This document shows positions 1 to 5,823 of a DNA stretch of 7,521 nt, piece after piece; within the stretch, counting starts at the first letter, position 1; each line of letters begins with the position of its first letter. The notes under the pieces are model-generated. The model was given only the letters and a program-made list of their open reading frames with translations. It was not told the origin of the DNA and searched no databases. The translations under genes and the position numbers were made by a program. Source of the DNA: Halodesulfurarchaeum sp. (GTDB taxonomy: Archaea > Halobacteriota > Halobacteria > Halobacteriales > Halobacteriaceae); NCBI GenBank assembly GCA_018334775.1, contig JAGXLJ010000052.1:1-7521 (forward strand), given 5' to 3'.

Positions 1-1
1 G

Positions 2-133
2 GGAGGACCAAAGACACTGGCTTTCGCGATGGGGATCGGGTCCGACATCGAGCAAGCCGATCTGTTGCTTTCCTGTGCAGATTGTGATATCATCGATCAG
101 TGTGTGTACGCTGGTGCGAAAACGATGGCCTGA
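2..133 (+). CDS. C-terminal end of a possible corrinoid-activation (MetH activation-like) protein, partial
   Basis: This is the last 43 codons of a gene that begins left of the window; the frame is open from base 2 and stops at TGA 131-133. The visible tail holds a Gly-rich stretch (MGIGSDIEQAD) followed by a cysteine cluster SCADCDIIDQC, spaced C-x2-C-x5-C, ending with a short VYAGAKTMA tail. A similar late Cys cluster after a 'GxG' segment is, as I recall, seen at the end of the B12-dependent methionine synthase activation-domain proteins that accompany corrinoid methyltransferases. The corrinoid genes further right make that reading attractive, but 43 residues are too few to settle it. It could equally be another Cys-rich or iron-sulfur protein. 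That it is a coding end is fairly likely, because the composition is protein-like; the family call is weak. Confidence 0.42.
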   Translation, partial: GGPKTLAFAMGIGSDIEQADLLLSCADCDIIDQCVYAGAKTMA

Positions 134-274
134 GTCAGGTCTCTGTCGGCTGGACTTCTCGACCTCGGATACGGGGAAAAATTACTCAAGGCAGCAAAAG
201 CGTTTCCGAAAGACAGAGCGGGGATAAGCCACGAATGCCCCGTTCGGACCCCGCCCCCTGCGCACGTTAAGCAG

Positions 275-286
275 AGATTATAACAG
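275..286 (+). promoter_or_regulatory. Possible box A (TATA) ahead of the 311 ORF
   Basis: The AT-rich block agattataacag stands out from GC-rich surroundings and is centred about 30 bases before the ATG at 311, close to where an archaeal TATA box sits for a leaderless or nearly leaderless transcript. If it is used, the short ORF is transcribed. The call rests on position and composition only. Confidence 0.25.
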
Positions 287-310
287 AGTTATTCGGTAGT
301 TTCGGCGGGG

Positions 311-568
311 ATGGTTAGTTTAGCAGCCTGGGCTAACGGAGAGGGGCTCGGCTTTGTCGATGCGGAAGCCAAAACCCGCTACCAAACGCGAACGGATCAT
401 TTGATGACCCTCCTCAAACTTGAAGAGCCCGAGGGTGTCAGAGAGTACTGTGAGGATCTGATTGTGACCGCTGGCCCGGATGGGTTCCTGCTGACCCCCG
501 GTGCGACGGTCTATCGCGGACCAGCTGAAAACCTGCAGGCGGTCATCGACGCGACCAAAAACGCCTGA
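311..568 (+). pseudogene. C-terminal remnant of a UroD/MtaA-type methyltransferase
   Basis: This 85-codon ORF (ATG 311, TGA 566-568) has a second half that resembles the extreme C-terminus of the uroporphyrinogen decarboxylase family, which includes the methylcobamide:coenzyme M methyltransferases MtaA/MtbA. The matching features in order are an EPEGVREYCEDLI helix (family pattern GTPEEVxxxxxxLI), then GFLLTPGA (family GFILSPGC), then GPAENLQAVIDATKN (family PPENLxAxVEAxx). Full-length members have roughly 330-350 residues, so most of the barrel and its catalytic site are absent. An in-frame TAA at 281-283 closes the frame just upstream, and I saw no recognisable UroD sequence in the three forward frames between 134 and 310. 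The first 30 or so residues are not recognisable. The best reading is a 5'-truncated leftover of a lost gene. A real small protein is possible, since a TATA-like block lies at 275-286. The family homology is moderately sure; the pseudogene status is inference. Confidence 0.5.
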
Positions 569-890
569 GCGTTCGGACGACTGCGTTCCGTTCCAGCGAG
601 GCGATTTTGGCGAAGAAGTGTCGACTGACAGTCCCATCGTGAGCGTGATATCAATCTGGGCCAGGACCGACGAAGTAATATCGAAACGACAGCCCTGGAC
701 CCTTCGGATTCATTCGCTTGCCGCCGAAAGAACAGATTCACGCTGTCCCCGAGTATTGCCGGTAACTTTTTGCCACGGCCGGATGAATCGATCATTCGTG
801 GTTCAGGATGAGTAGCCCGGATTCGGGAGAGTATCCAGTATCAAAGACGGCGAAGCGAGCACCCCCTGGTAGGACGGGGACGATTCCGAG
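569..890. other. Gene-free stretch ahead of the transporter
   Basis: These 322 bases separate the UroD-like remnant from the transporter ATG. The ORFs that cross it in any frame have Arg/Ser-rich, non-acidic translations unlike the neighbouring proteins, so I read them as noise. Visible marks are a T-rich actttttg at about 767-774, a 17-base near-palindrome at 783-799 (atgaat/attcgt arms around cgatc, one mismatch), and a small cccg/cggg inverted repeat at 816-827. None is a convincing promoter for the gene at 891. It may be eroded DNA from the same loss that left the remnant. Confidence 0.5.
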
Positions 891-2090
891 ATGAGTGGGG
901 AGTATCCCAGAAAGCGGTGGACCATTCTCGGCCTGGCATGGGCAGTCTTCTTCTCGGTCGCCATGGCGTGGTATGTGATGCCAACCCTCCAGCCGAACAT
1001 CCTGGAGCTCTATGGTATTACCCGCAGCCAGTTCCAACTCGCGTTGACGGTGCCATTCGGAGTCGCGGCCGTTCTCTGTATCCCGGGCGGAATGGTAGCC
1101 GATCGGCTCGGAATCCGCCGGGCCGCAAGCCTCGGTATGACGATTTCCGGGATCGGCTTTTTGCTCCGATCACAGACTGGCGGCTTCCCGATACTGATGG
1201 GCTCAATGCTCCTCGTGGGCGTCGGCTTGGGGATCGTCATGCCAAACCTCCCAAAGCTCGTGAGCGTTTGGTTCCCCCCGGATGAAACGGGACTTGCGAC
1301 CGGTATCTACAATACCGGCCTGATGGGTGGCATCTCCACGGGTATGGTTATCGCACCGTTCCTCCCCGGGTGGGAACTGGGGAACCTGATCCTTGGGGCA
1401 ATCGTCATCCTCTTTACAGCCGCGTTTTTCGTGGTGGTTCGTGATTCCCCGCCAGGACAGGAACTCCCACCGACGCCCCTCATCGAAGGACTCCAGCGTG
1501 CAGTTCGAAGCAAAAACACCTGGGTTGCGGCATTCGCGGTGTTTGCCGGTCTCGCAGGGATGGTCGCAATCCAGGGTGAACTGCCAGTTGCACTCTTTGA
1601 AACCTACGGAATCGAACCGGCGACGGGGGGACAGATCGCGTCGCTTATCACCTACGGTGGGATCCTTGGCTCGTTAACGATCCCCACTATCGCGACGAAA
1701 CTCGATCGACGAAAGACCGTGCTCGTCACGGCTGCAGTCGGTTTCGGTGTCGTCGAGTTCCCCGTCTGGCTGACTGGGAACACCTCGATCCTCTTCGTCG
1801 GCACGGCTGTGGCAGGATACCTCGCTGGTGGGGCCCTCCCCATCATTATGGAGGTTCCGACGTGGCTGCCACGGGTTGCCAGTGACCCTGTCGGGGCACA
1901 ACACGTCGGTGGCGCATCGGGACTGATGACCGCAATGATGAACCTGGGCGGATTTATCGGATTGCCGTTCATCGTCGGCCCTGTGATCGACATGCAGGGA
2001 TACACGATCGGCTTTCTCGTCGCGATGGTCATCTTCTCCTTCCAGGGTATCCTCGGGATCTTCTTTACCCTCCCCGAGCTCACCGATTGA
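891..2090 (+). CDS. Major facilitator superfamily (MFS) transporter
   Basis: This is a 399-residue integral membrane protein and a probable secondary transporter in the cytoplasmic membrane. It has about twelve hydrophobic segments, the usual MFS length, and the cytoplasmic loop 2-3 signature at residues 66-77 (GGMVADRLGIRR, family GxxxDRxGrR). A PNLPKLVSVWFPPDE stretch precedes segment 5, a pattern common in the CynX/NimT and NarK-like anion-transporter branches. A charged central loop (about residues 185-205) splits the two halves. The start is ATG 891: an in-frame TAG lies at 870-872 and no earlier start exists. No Shine-Dalgarno is visible. It runs convergent with the methyltransferase gene, leaving an 88-base gap. 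The substrate cannot be read from sequence. The adjacent corrinoid genes suggest import of a methylated compound or export of a product, but this is guilt by association. The family call is firm; the substrate is unknown. Confidence 0.9.
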   Translation: MSGEYPRKRWTILGLAWAVFFSVAMAWYVMPTLQPNILELYGITRSQFQLALTVPFGVAAVLCIPGGMVADRLGIRRAASLGMTISGIGFLLRSQTGGFPILMGSMLLVGVGLGIVMPNLPKLVSVWFPPDETGLATGIYNTGLMGGISTGMVIAPFLPGWELGNLILGAIVILFTAAFFVVVRDSPPGQELPPTPLIEGLQRAVRSKNTWVAAFAVFAGLAGMVAIQGELPVALFETYGIEPATGGQIASLITYGGILGSLTIPTIATKLDRRKTVLVTAAVGFGVVEFPVWLTGNTSILFVGTAVAGYLAGGALPIIMEVPTWLPRVASDPVGAQHVGGASGLMTAMMNLGGFIGLPFIVGPVIDMQGYTIGFLVAMVIFSFQGILGIFFTLPELTD

Positions 2091-2178
2091 GCCCCCTCTC
2101 CACAATATCGGTGAACTCAGCGTGGACGTCAGTTCGGACCGATTGTTTAGGGGGAAAACCCACCAACGGACGGTTGAC

Positions 2179-3027
2179 TTACTTCGACCGGTAGTAACTG
2201 AGATACCGCTTGGCGAAGTCGTCCCGCCCCATCACGAGGTCGGCGATCAAAATCGCCTCCCGGGAGGACCCAACGTTGACGATGGGGACACTCAGCCCAG
2301 ACTGGATCGCCATCGCCAGGAAGTGGTTGTTGATCTGTTCCCGCTGGGGCATCTCATACGAGATATTGCTCAATCCGAGTGTGATGTTGTTTCCCAGTTT
2401 GTCGCGGATCTGCTCCATCGCTTTGAGAATCTCTGCACCGATTTCCGCGTTGGAGGAGAGGGGAAGGGCCAGCGGGTCGATGATGACGTCCTCGGGCGGG
2501 ATATCGTACTCGGCGGCCGCATCGAGCAGTGATTTGGCGAATTCGATCCGTGTTTGAGCGTCGTCCGGTGGCCCGGACTCGTCCATCGTAAGGCCGATTA
2601 CGGCGGTATCGTATTTCGCGACGAGCGGCAGGATCGCCTCCAGGGACGCCGGTTCCATACTGAATGAGTTGACAACCGGCGTGCCAGGTGCCACCTCCAG
2701 GGCGGCTTCGAGGGCGTCGGCGTCCTCGTAGTTCGTATCGATTACGATCGGGACCTCGACTTCCTCGGCAACTGCGTTGACGGCTGCTGGGAGGATGGTC
2801 TCCTTTGCAACTCCATCGACGTCGACGTTGATGTCGATAAGATCCGCACCGTTCTCCACTTGTTCGACGGCCAGTTCTCGAACCGGGTCCATGTTTCCAT
2901 CAGCCAGGGCCTCGGCAAGAGCCGATTCCGGCCGGGGGTTGATCCGCTCCCCGATGAGCCTGACTTGCTCGGTCCGATCGATTGTAATCGGGGAACCCGT
3001 CCCCTGGACGTTCGTCTGGAGTGACAT
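2179..3027 (-). CDS. AcsE/MtgA-like methyltetrahydrofolate:corrinoid methyltransferase (pterin-binding domain)
   Basis: This 282-residue enzyme of the pterin-binding (DHPS-like TIM barrel) family is predicted to move a methyl group between a corrinoid protein and a folate in the cytoplasm. Motifs in order are LIGERINPRP (24-33), LIDINVD (63-69), VIDTN (95-99), VNSFSME (119-125), IIDPLALP (182-189) and GLSNISYEMPQR (218-229). Asn120, Asp184 and Asn221 fall at nearly the spacing of the folate-contacting residues I recall from Moorella AcsE. A dihydropteroate synthase is less likely: GLSN...MPxR is the methyltransferase hallmark and a corrinoid gene lies beside it. I chose the ATG at 3027. The frame extends to an ATG at 3141, but those 38 extra residues are non-acidic and precede the family start, so they are probably leader DNA. 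It is transcribed divergently from the corrinoid gene across 199 bases. In a glycine-betaine-type demethylation route it would be the MtgA step, forming methyl-THF. Confidence 0.85.
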   Translation of the reverse strand: MSLQTNVQGTGSPITIDRTEQVRLIGERINPRPESALAEALADGNMDPVRELAVEQVENGADLIDINVDVDGVAKETILPAAVNAVAEEVEVPIVIDTNYEDADALEAALEVAPGTPVVNSFSMEPASLEAILPLVAKYDTAVIGLTMDESGPPDDAQTRIEFAKSLLDAAAEYDIPPEDVIIDPLALPLSSNAEIGAEILKAMEQIRDKLGNNITLGLSNISYEMPQREQINNHFLAMAIQSGLSVPIVNVGSSREAILIADLVMGRDDFAKRYLSYYRSK

Positions 3028-3226
3028 GCTATCCAAATGAAGGGTCTCCGGCAGCCGGCAAAAGAATTGTGTTCCCGGTCCCGCACCATCCGGGAATCGA
3101 GACTCCATTGACGTTACCCAAATGTAGTTGGAGAAAGACAAATGAAAATGGAGATATCGTCGCCTTCAGGCCCTCACCCCCGCAATCTTTAAGGAATGAC
3201 GTTACGAGGTTGATGTCAGGTTACCG
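3028..3226. promoter_or_regulatory. Divergent control region between the methyltransferase and corrinoid genes
   Basis: These 199 bases lie between two genes that start head to head and very likely act in one pathway, so both promoters should be here. On the plus strand ctttaagg (3187-3194) is a reasonable box A. On the minus strand the T-rich stretch complementary to aaaagaatt (3060-3068) is a weaker candidate, 33-41 bases before the chosen start. I saw no strong palindrome that would mark an operator. The overlap of this region with an upstream in-frame ATG of the methyltransferase is the only alternative use. Confidence 0.45.
3187..3194 (+). promoter_or_regulatory. Box A (TATA) of the corrinoid-protein gene
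   Basis: The ctttaagg block resembles the haloarchaeal TTTAWA-type box A. Its centre is about 37 bases before the ATG at 3227, which would put the transcript start near 3216 and leave a leader of about ten bases. That leader would carry aggt (3218-3221), a minimal match to the 16S rRNA 3' end, five bases before the ATG. No experimental support is available. Confidence 0.4.
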
Positions 3227-3883
3227 ATGTCAGAGGAATTCGTAGAAGCACTCGTTGAGTTAGAAGAAAAACGAGCGATCAAAATGGCAGAAGAACGCCT
3301 CGATGCGGGTGAGGACCCCATGGATGTCCTCGATGATCTCAAGAAAGGGATGGGGATCGTCGGCGACCGATACGCGGCAGACGAGTATTTCATCCCGGAT
3401 CTGATGTACGCCGGCGAAATTATCGAACAGATCTCCGGACTTCTTCAGGAGGAAATGCCAGATCAGGAAAGCGACGATATTGGAACTATCGTCCTTGGCA
3501 CCGTCAAAGACGACATCCACGACATCGGGAAGGATCTGGTCTACTTCATGTTCGACCTGAACGGCTTTGACGTGGTCGACCTGGGCGTCGATGTCCAGTC
3601 GGAGAGGTTCGTCGAGGCTGTCGATGAACACGACCCAGAAATCGTCGCGCTCAGTGGTTTTCTGACAGCCGCCTTCGACTCGATGAAAGAAACCGTCGAA
3701 ACACTCGAAAATGAGGGACTTATCGAGGTGTTCGACGAAGACGGCATCCGCGACGGGCGCAAAATCATGATCGGTGGCGGTCAGATCACCGACGACGTAC
3801 GGAATTACGTCCGTGCGGACGGGTACGAAACGGACGCACCGAACGGTGTCACCCGTGCCAAAGAGTGGCTCGGTGTGGCCTAA
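3227..3883 (+). CDS. MtgC/MtbC-type corrinoid (B12-binding) methyl-carrier protein
   Basis: This 218-residue cytoplasmic corrinoid protein is predicted to carry a methyl group on cobalt between a substrate methyltransferase and an acceptor methyltransferase. Residues 1-80 form the helical cap domain, with the family patterns LKKGM (38-42) and YFIPDLMYAGEI (54-65). The B12-binding Rossmann domain follows. The signature is D96-x-H98-x2-G101 (VKDDIHDIGKDL), where His98 should be the lower cobalt ligand. LSGFLT (142-147) and IGGGQ (182-186) are the remaining cobalamin contacts. The length is normal for the MtbC/MtmC/MtgC group and far shorter than methionine synthase. The late GAD motif usual in the group reads RADGY here. 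It is divergent from the MtgA-like gene, and DUF1638 follows 90 bases later on the same strand. Which methyl donor it serves cannot be told, because no MttB-type gene is in the window. Confidence 0.92.
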   Translation: MSEEFVEALVELEEKRAIKMAEERLDAGEDPMDVLDDLKKGMGIVGDRYAADEYFIPDLMYAGEIIEQISGLLQEEMPDQESDDIGTIVLGTVKDDIHDIGKDLVYFMFDLNGFDVVDLGVDVQSERFVEAVDEHDPEIVALSGFLTAAFDSMKETVETLENEGLIEVFDEDGIRDGRKIMIGGGQITDDVRNYVRADGYETDAPNGVTRAKEWLGVA

Positions 3884-3946
3884 ACCCAAACAGGCACGAT
3901 CTGGACGGCCAGCGAAGTGGGGGCTCGATGGATACCGGTTGCGGAA

Positions 3947-3956
3947 GGGTTTTTGC
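3947..3956 (+). promoter_or_regulatory. Possible box A of the DUF1638 gene
   Basis: The T-run in gggtttttgc is centred near 3952. That is about 22 bases before the ATG at 3974 and 28 before the ATG at 3980. The second distance is the usual one for a leaderless haloarchaeal transcript, which would favour the later start. The 90-base gap after the corrinoid gene leaves room for a promoter, but co-transcription is also possible. Confidence 0.28.
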
Positions 3957-3973
3957 TTGGAGCTATCAATTGA

Positions 3974-4801
3974 ATGCTCATGAACGGAATCGTGGCCTGC
4001 GAAACGCTGTATCCAGAACTCCCCCGCCTCCTTCCTGAGGCGGAGGTAGTGTATGTCCCACAGTGGTACCACGAATTTCCGATTCACACTCCCGAATCCG
4101 AGCGGGCCCACGAATTACTCCAGGAGGGAATCAACACGCTCGAAGAACAGGGCGTAGACCATGTCACCGTCATCTATCACGACCCCGAAGCACTCGAAGG
4201 CCTCCAGACAGAGATGGTTCCACTTCACGTCTACCGAGGTCGGGATTGCATCGAGATGTACCTGGATGGGAAACCGACAGGGCCTGGAGAGGAACGAAAA
4301 GAGGATGGGACGTATTATCTCACCCGGGGCTGGATCGATGTCGCCGTCGACTCGTATAAGGTATACAACGCATACGCGGGACGATTCGATGAACTCGTGG
4401 CGCGGTTCGACGAGGCCGAACAGTCGGTTTCGGGCATGCGAGTTTCCTGGCCCGAAAGCGAAAAAGTCCAGCAGGCTGCGGCTCGGAGCGAGTCGATGCG
4501 GACCGATCCGGCCGCACTCTTGCGCACCGTGATGGATTCGTACAGACACGTCGTTCTCATCGATACGGACCAACTGACCCCGTTCCATCACGAATACGCC
4601 GAATGGGTCCGAGAGTTCTTCGCGGAGGTCATCCCGGAGGAAGGAGTCAGAGACGTGAGTCTGACAGTTGCTGAAGGAACTCTCGACCACCTCGAAGCAG
4701 TGCTATCGGATCCGGAAACTATATCCACGGTACTCACCCTCGACCCCGGGACGCCGGTCCCACAGGAGCCAGGGTTCCGAACGGGACCACAGCATCCCTA
4801 A
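3974..4801 (+). CDS. DUF1638 domain protein, accessory to corrinoid methyl transfer
   Basis: This is a 275-residue soluble, acidic protein. I assign it to DUF1638 from the N-terminal ACETLYPEL (8-16), a YVPQWYHEFP block (27-36), YRGRDCIEMYLDG (87-99) and EDGTYYLTRGW (110-120). No catalytic function is established that I know of. As I recall, the family is scattered through methanogens and anaerobes beside methylamine, methanol and other corrinoid methyltransferase genes. Cys9, His33 and Cys92 stand in its most family-like blocks and might bind a metal or corrinoid; this is speculation. Where I expect a Cys-containing YGxCG motif, this protein has YHDPEAL (68-74). The last 35 residues or so are Pro/Gly-rich and look loosely structured. 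ATG 3974 and ATG 3980 (MNGIVACE) are both possible starts, and the T-run upstream suits 3980. It follows the corrinoid gene on the same strand and probably works with it. Confidence 0.75.
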   Translation: MLMNGIVACETLYPELPRLLPEAEVVYVPQWYHEFPIHTPESERAHELLQEGINTLEEQGVDHVTVIYHDPEALEGLQTEMVPLHVYRGRDCIEMYLDGKPTGPGEERKEDGTYYLTRGWIDVAVDSYKVYNAYAGRFDELVARFDEAEQSVSGMRVSWPESEKVQQAAARSESMRTDPAALLRTVMDSYRHVVLIDTDQLTPFHHEYAEWVREFFAEVIPEEGVRDVSLTVAEGTLDHLEAVLSDPETISTVLTLDPGTPVPQEPGFRTGPQHP

Positions 4802-4892
4802 TTTCCTTCAGTATTCGTGATTGCCGAACAGTAATCTGTATCGAGAGCCCCGGTATTTGGGGATAGCTGAGTGTTAATGCAGTGAAAAACCA

Positions 4893-4923
4893 CCAGGAGG
4901 AACGCTTTTGACCCTTCCAGGAG
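4893..4923 (+). promoter_or_regulatory. IclR-gene promoter: T-rich box A between two ccaggag repeats
   Basis: A cttttga block (4905-4911) is centred about 26 bases before the ATG at 4934, the expected box-A position for a leaderless transcript. It is bracketed by two identical 7-base direct repeats, ccaggag at 4893-4899 and 4917-4923, whose starts are 24 bases apart. A protein bound there would cover the promoter, so autoregulation is possible. The second repeat also contains ggag ten bases before the ATG and could simply be a Shine-Dalgarno. Confidence 0.38.
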
Positions 4924-4933
4924 ACGACTACAT

Positions 4934-5716
4934 ATGGCTCAAGCACCGATTCGGGCGATCGACCGCATGTTCGATATCATCGAAACAATTCTGATGCACG
5001 ACGGGGCCGGGGTCTCCGAGCTCGCTGCCGAACTTAACATGGCCAAAAGCACGATTCATGGACACCTCTCGACGTTGAAAAATCGGGGATACCTGGTCCA
5101 GGACGATTCGAATCAGTACCATCTGAGCCTCAACTTTCTGACCCTCGGAGGGTCCGTTCGACAGAAACGAACGGTGTGGAACAACGTCGAACCGCTCCTC
5201 AGGGAAATTGCACAGGAGACAGGTGAAAGTGTCAATTTCGTCGTCGAATCACAGGGGGACCTGGCGTTCGTGGGCCTCGTACACGGCACTGACGGGATCA
5301 GAACGAAGGTCGATGTGGGGTTCCGAACGAACCTCCATACCTCTCCGGAGGGAAAATTGGTGCTCGCACATCTCCCAGAAGCCCGTCGTAGAGAGCTCCT
5401 CGATGAGTTGGAGTTTCCACTTGGCAACTCGGTGGGGCGTGCGGCATTCAGGGCAGAACTCGATGAGTTACGGGACGAAGGGGTCGCATATGGGACAGAA
5501 ACTATCGTCAAAAACGTCGCGACGGTATCGGTTCCGGTGATCGATAATAAAGATGTCTTCTATGGAGCCATTGTGGTGGCCGGCCCGGCTCTCAGGTTCA
5601 CCCAGGACCACCTCGAGGAGGTCCGGGAAACGCTCACGTACAAAGTCGCCAAATTGAATATCGATCTGACGTTCGAAACACAAGAATCGACGGTCACAAA
5701 TCAAATTGCAACATAA
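4934..5716 (+). CDS. IclR-family transcriptional regulator
   Basis: This 260-residue DNA-binding regulator has the standard IclR size and order. Residues 6-58 form the winged helix-turn-helix: AIDRMFDIIE opens it, VSELAAELNMAKSTIHGHLSTLKNRGYL holds the recognition helix (about 37-49), and the wing follows. Residues 80-250 form the effector-binding domain, with the family patterns SVNFVVE, a LHTSPEGKLVLAHLP block (family AxGxAxLA) and a SVPVID motif before the closing strand. It acts as a dimer or tetramer on palindromic operators, with a small-molecule effector; this is known for the family. The start ATG 4934 has a box-A-like element at -26. It lies 132 bases after DUF1638 on the same strand, so it may control the corrinoid genes or the transporter in response to the methylated substrate or a product. 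The target is inferred from position only. No damage is visible. Confidence 0.93.
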   Translation: MAQAPIRAIDRMFDIIETILMHDGAGVSELAAELNMAKSTIHGHLSTLKNRGYLVQDDSNQYHLSLNFLTLGGSVRQKRTVWNNVEPLLREIAQETGESVNFVVESQGDLAFVGLVHGTDGIRTKVDVGFRTNLHTSPEGKLVLAHLPEARRRELLDELEFPLGNSVGRAAFRAELDELRDEGVAYGTETIVKNVATVSVPVIDNKDVFYGAIVVAGPALRFTQDHLEEVRETLTYKVAKLNIDLTFETQESTVTNQIAT

Positions 5717-5735
5717 GAAGTGGCATCGGATTTTC

Positions 5736-5757
5736 CTAACAACCATATGTGCGTTAG
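5736..5757. promoter_or_regulatory. 22-base imperfect palindrome, possible operator
   Basis: The stretch begins ctaac, has catatg at the centre and ends gttag; 16 of 22 bases fit perfect two-fold symmetry. It begins 20 bases after the IclR stop codon and ends 66 bases before the SMC-like gene. The size suits a dimeric helix-turn-helix regulator such as the neighbouring IclR. No second copy was found elsewhere in the window, so the link is weak. Confidence 0.25.
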
Positions 5758-5789
5758 TAAACTTGGAGTCCCTGTGATTTCACCAATAC

Positions 5790-5799
5790 ATACATGTAT
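5790..5799. promoter_or_regulatory. Perfect 10-base palindrome at the expected box-A position of the SMC-like gene
   Basis: The sequence atacatgtat is fully self-complementary and is centred about 29 bases before the ATG at 5824, where a box A would lie. It may be the TATA element itself, an operator overlapping it, or chance in an AT-rich leader. Confidence 0.27.
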
Positions 5800-5823
5800 C
5801 TGAGGGGGTTTGTAGCGGATAAC

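Noticed and set aside
134..280. Open frame linking the first gene tail and the UroD-like ORF in the same frame, separated only by TGA 131 and TAA 281
   Set aside because: About 49 open codons in GC-rich DNA is not rare, and the translation has no recognisable motif. There is no reason to propose readthrough.
241..578. Nine-base direct repeat cgttcggac at 241-249 and 570-578 flanking the UroD-like remnant
   Set aside because: It is too short to show insertion or excision, a close variant (gttcggacc) occurs again near 2132, and no transposase or inverted terminal repeats are present.
2149..2161. gggggaaaaccc in the convergent gap as a minus-strand terminator
   Set aside because: A four-base T-run on the minus strand is too short, and the G/C arms make only a trivial stem.
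3028..3141. N-terminal extension of the methyltransferase to the ATG at 3141
   Set aside because: The 38 extra residues are not acidic, contain no family motif and precede the usual GERINP start by too much. The ATG at 3027 fits the family length and leaves a normal divergent promoter region.
3260..4111. 283-codon minus-strand ORF opposite the corrinoid protein and DUF1638 start
   Set aside because: It overlaps two well-supported plus-strand genes and has no family motif. It is a mirror ORF of acidic, GC-rich coding sequence.
4848..4862. cccc/gggg hairpin between DUF1638 and IclR as a terminator
   Set aside because: The stem is only four pairs with a seven-base loop and no T-tract follows it. 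It is not convincing as a terminator.
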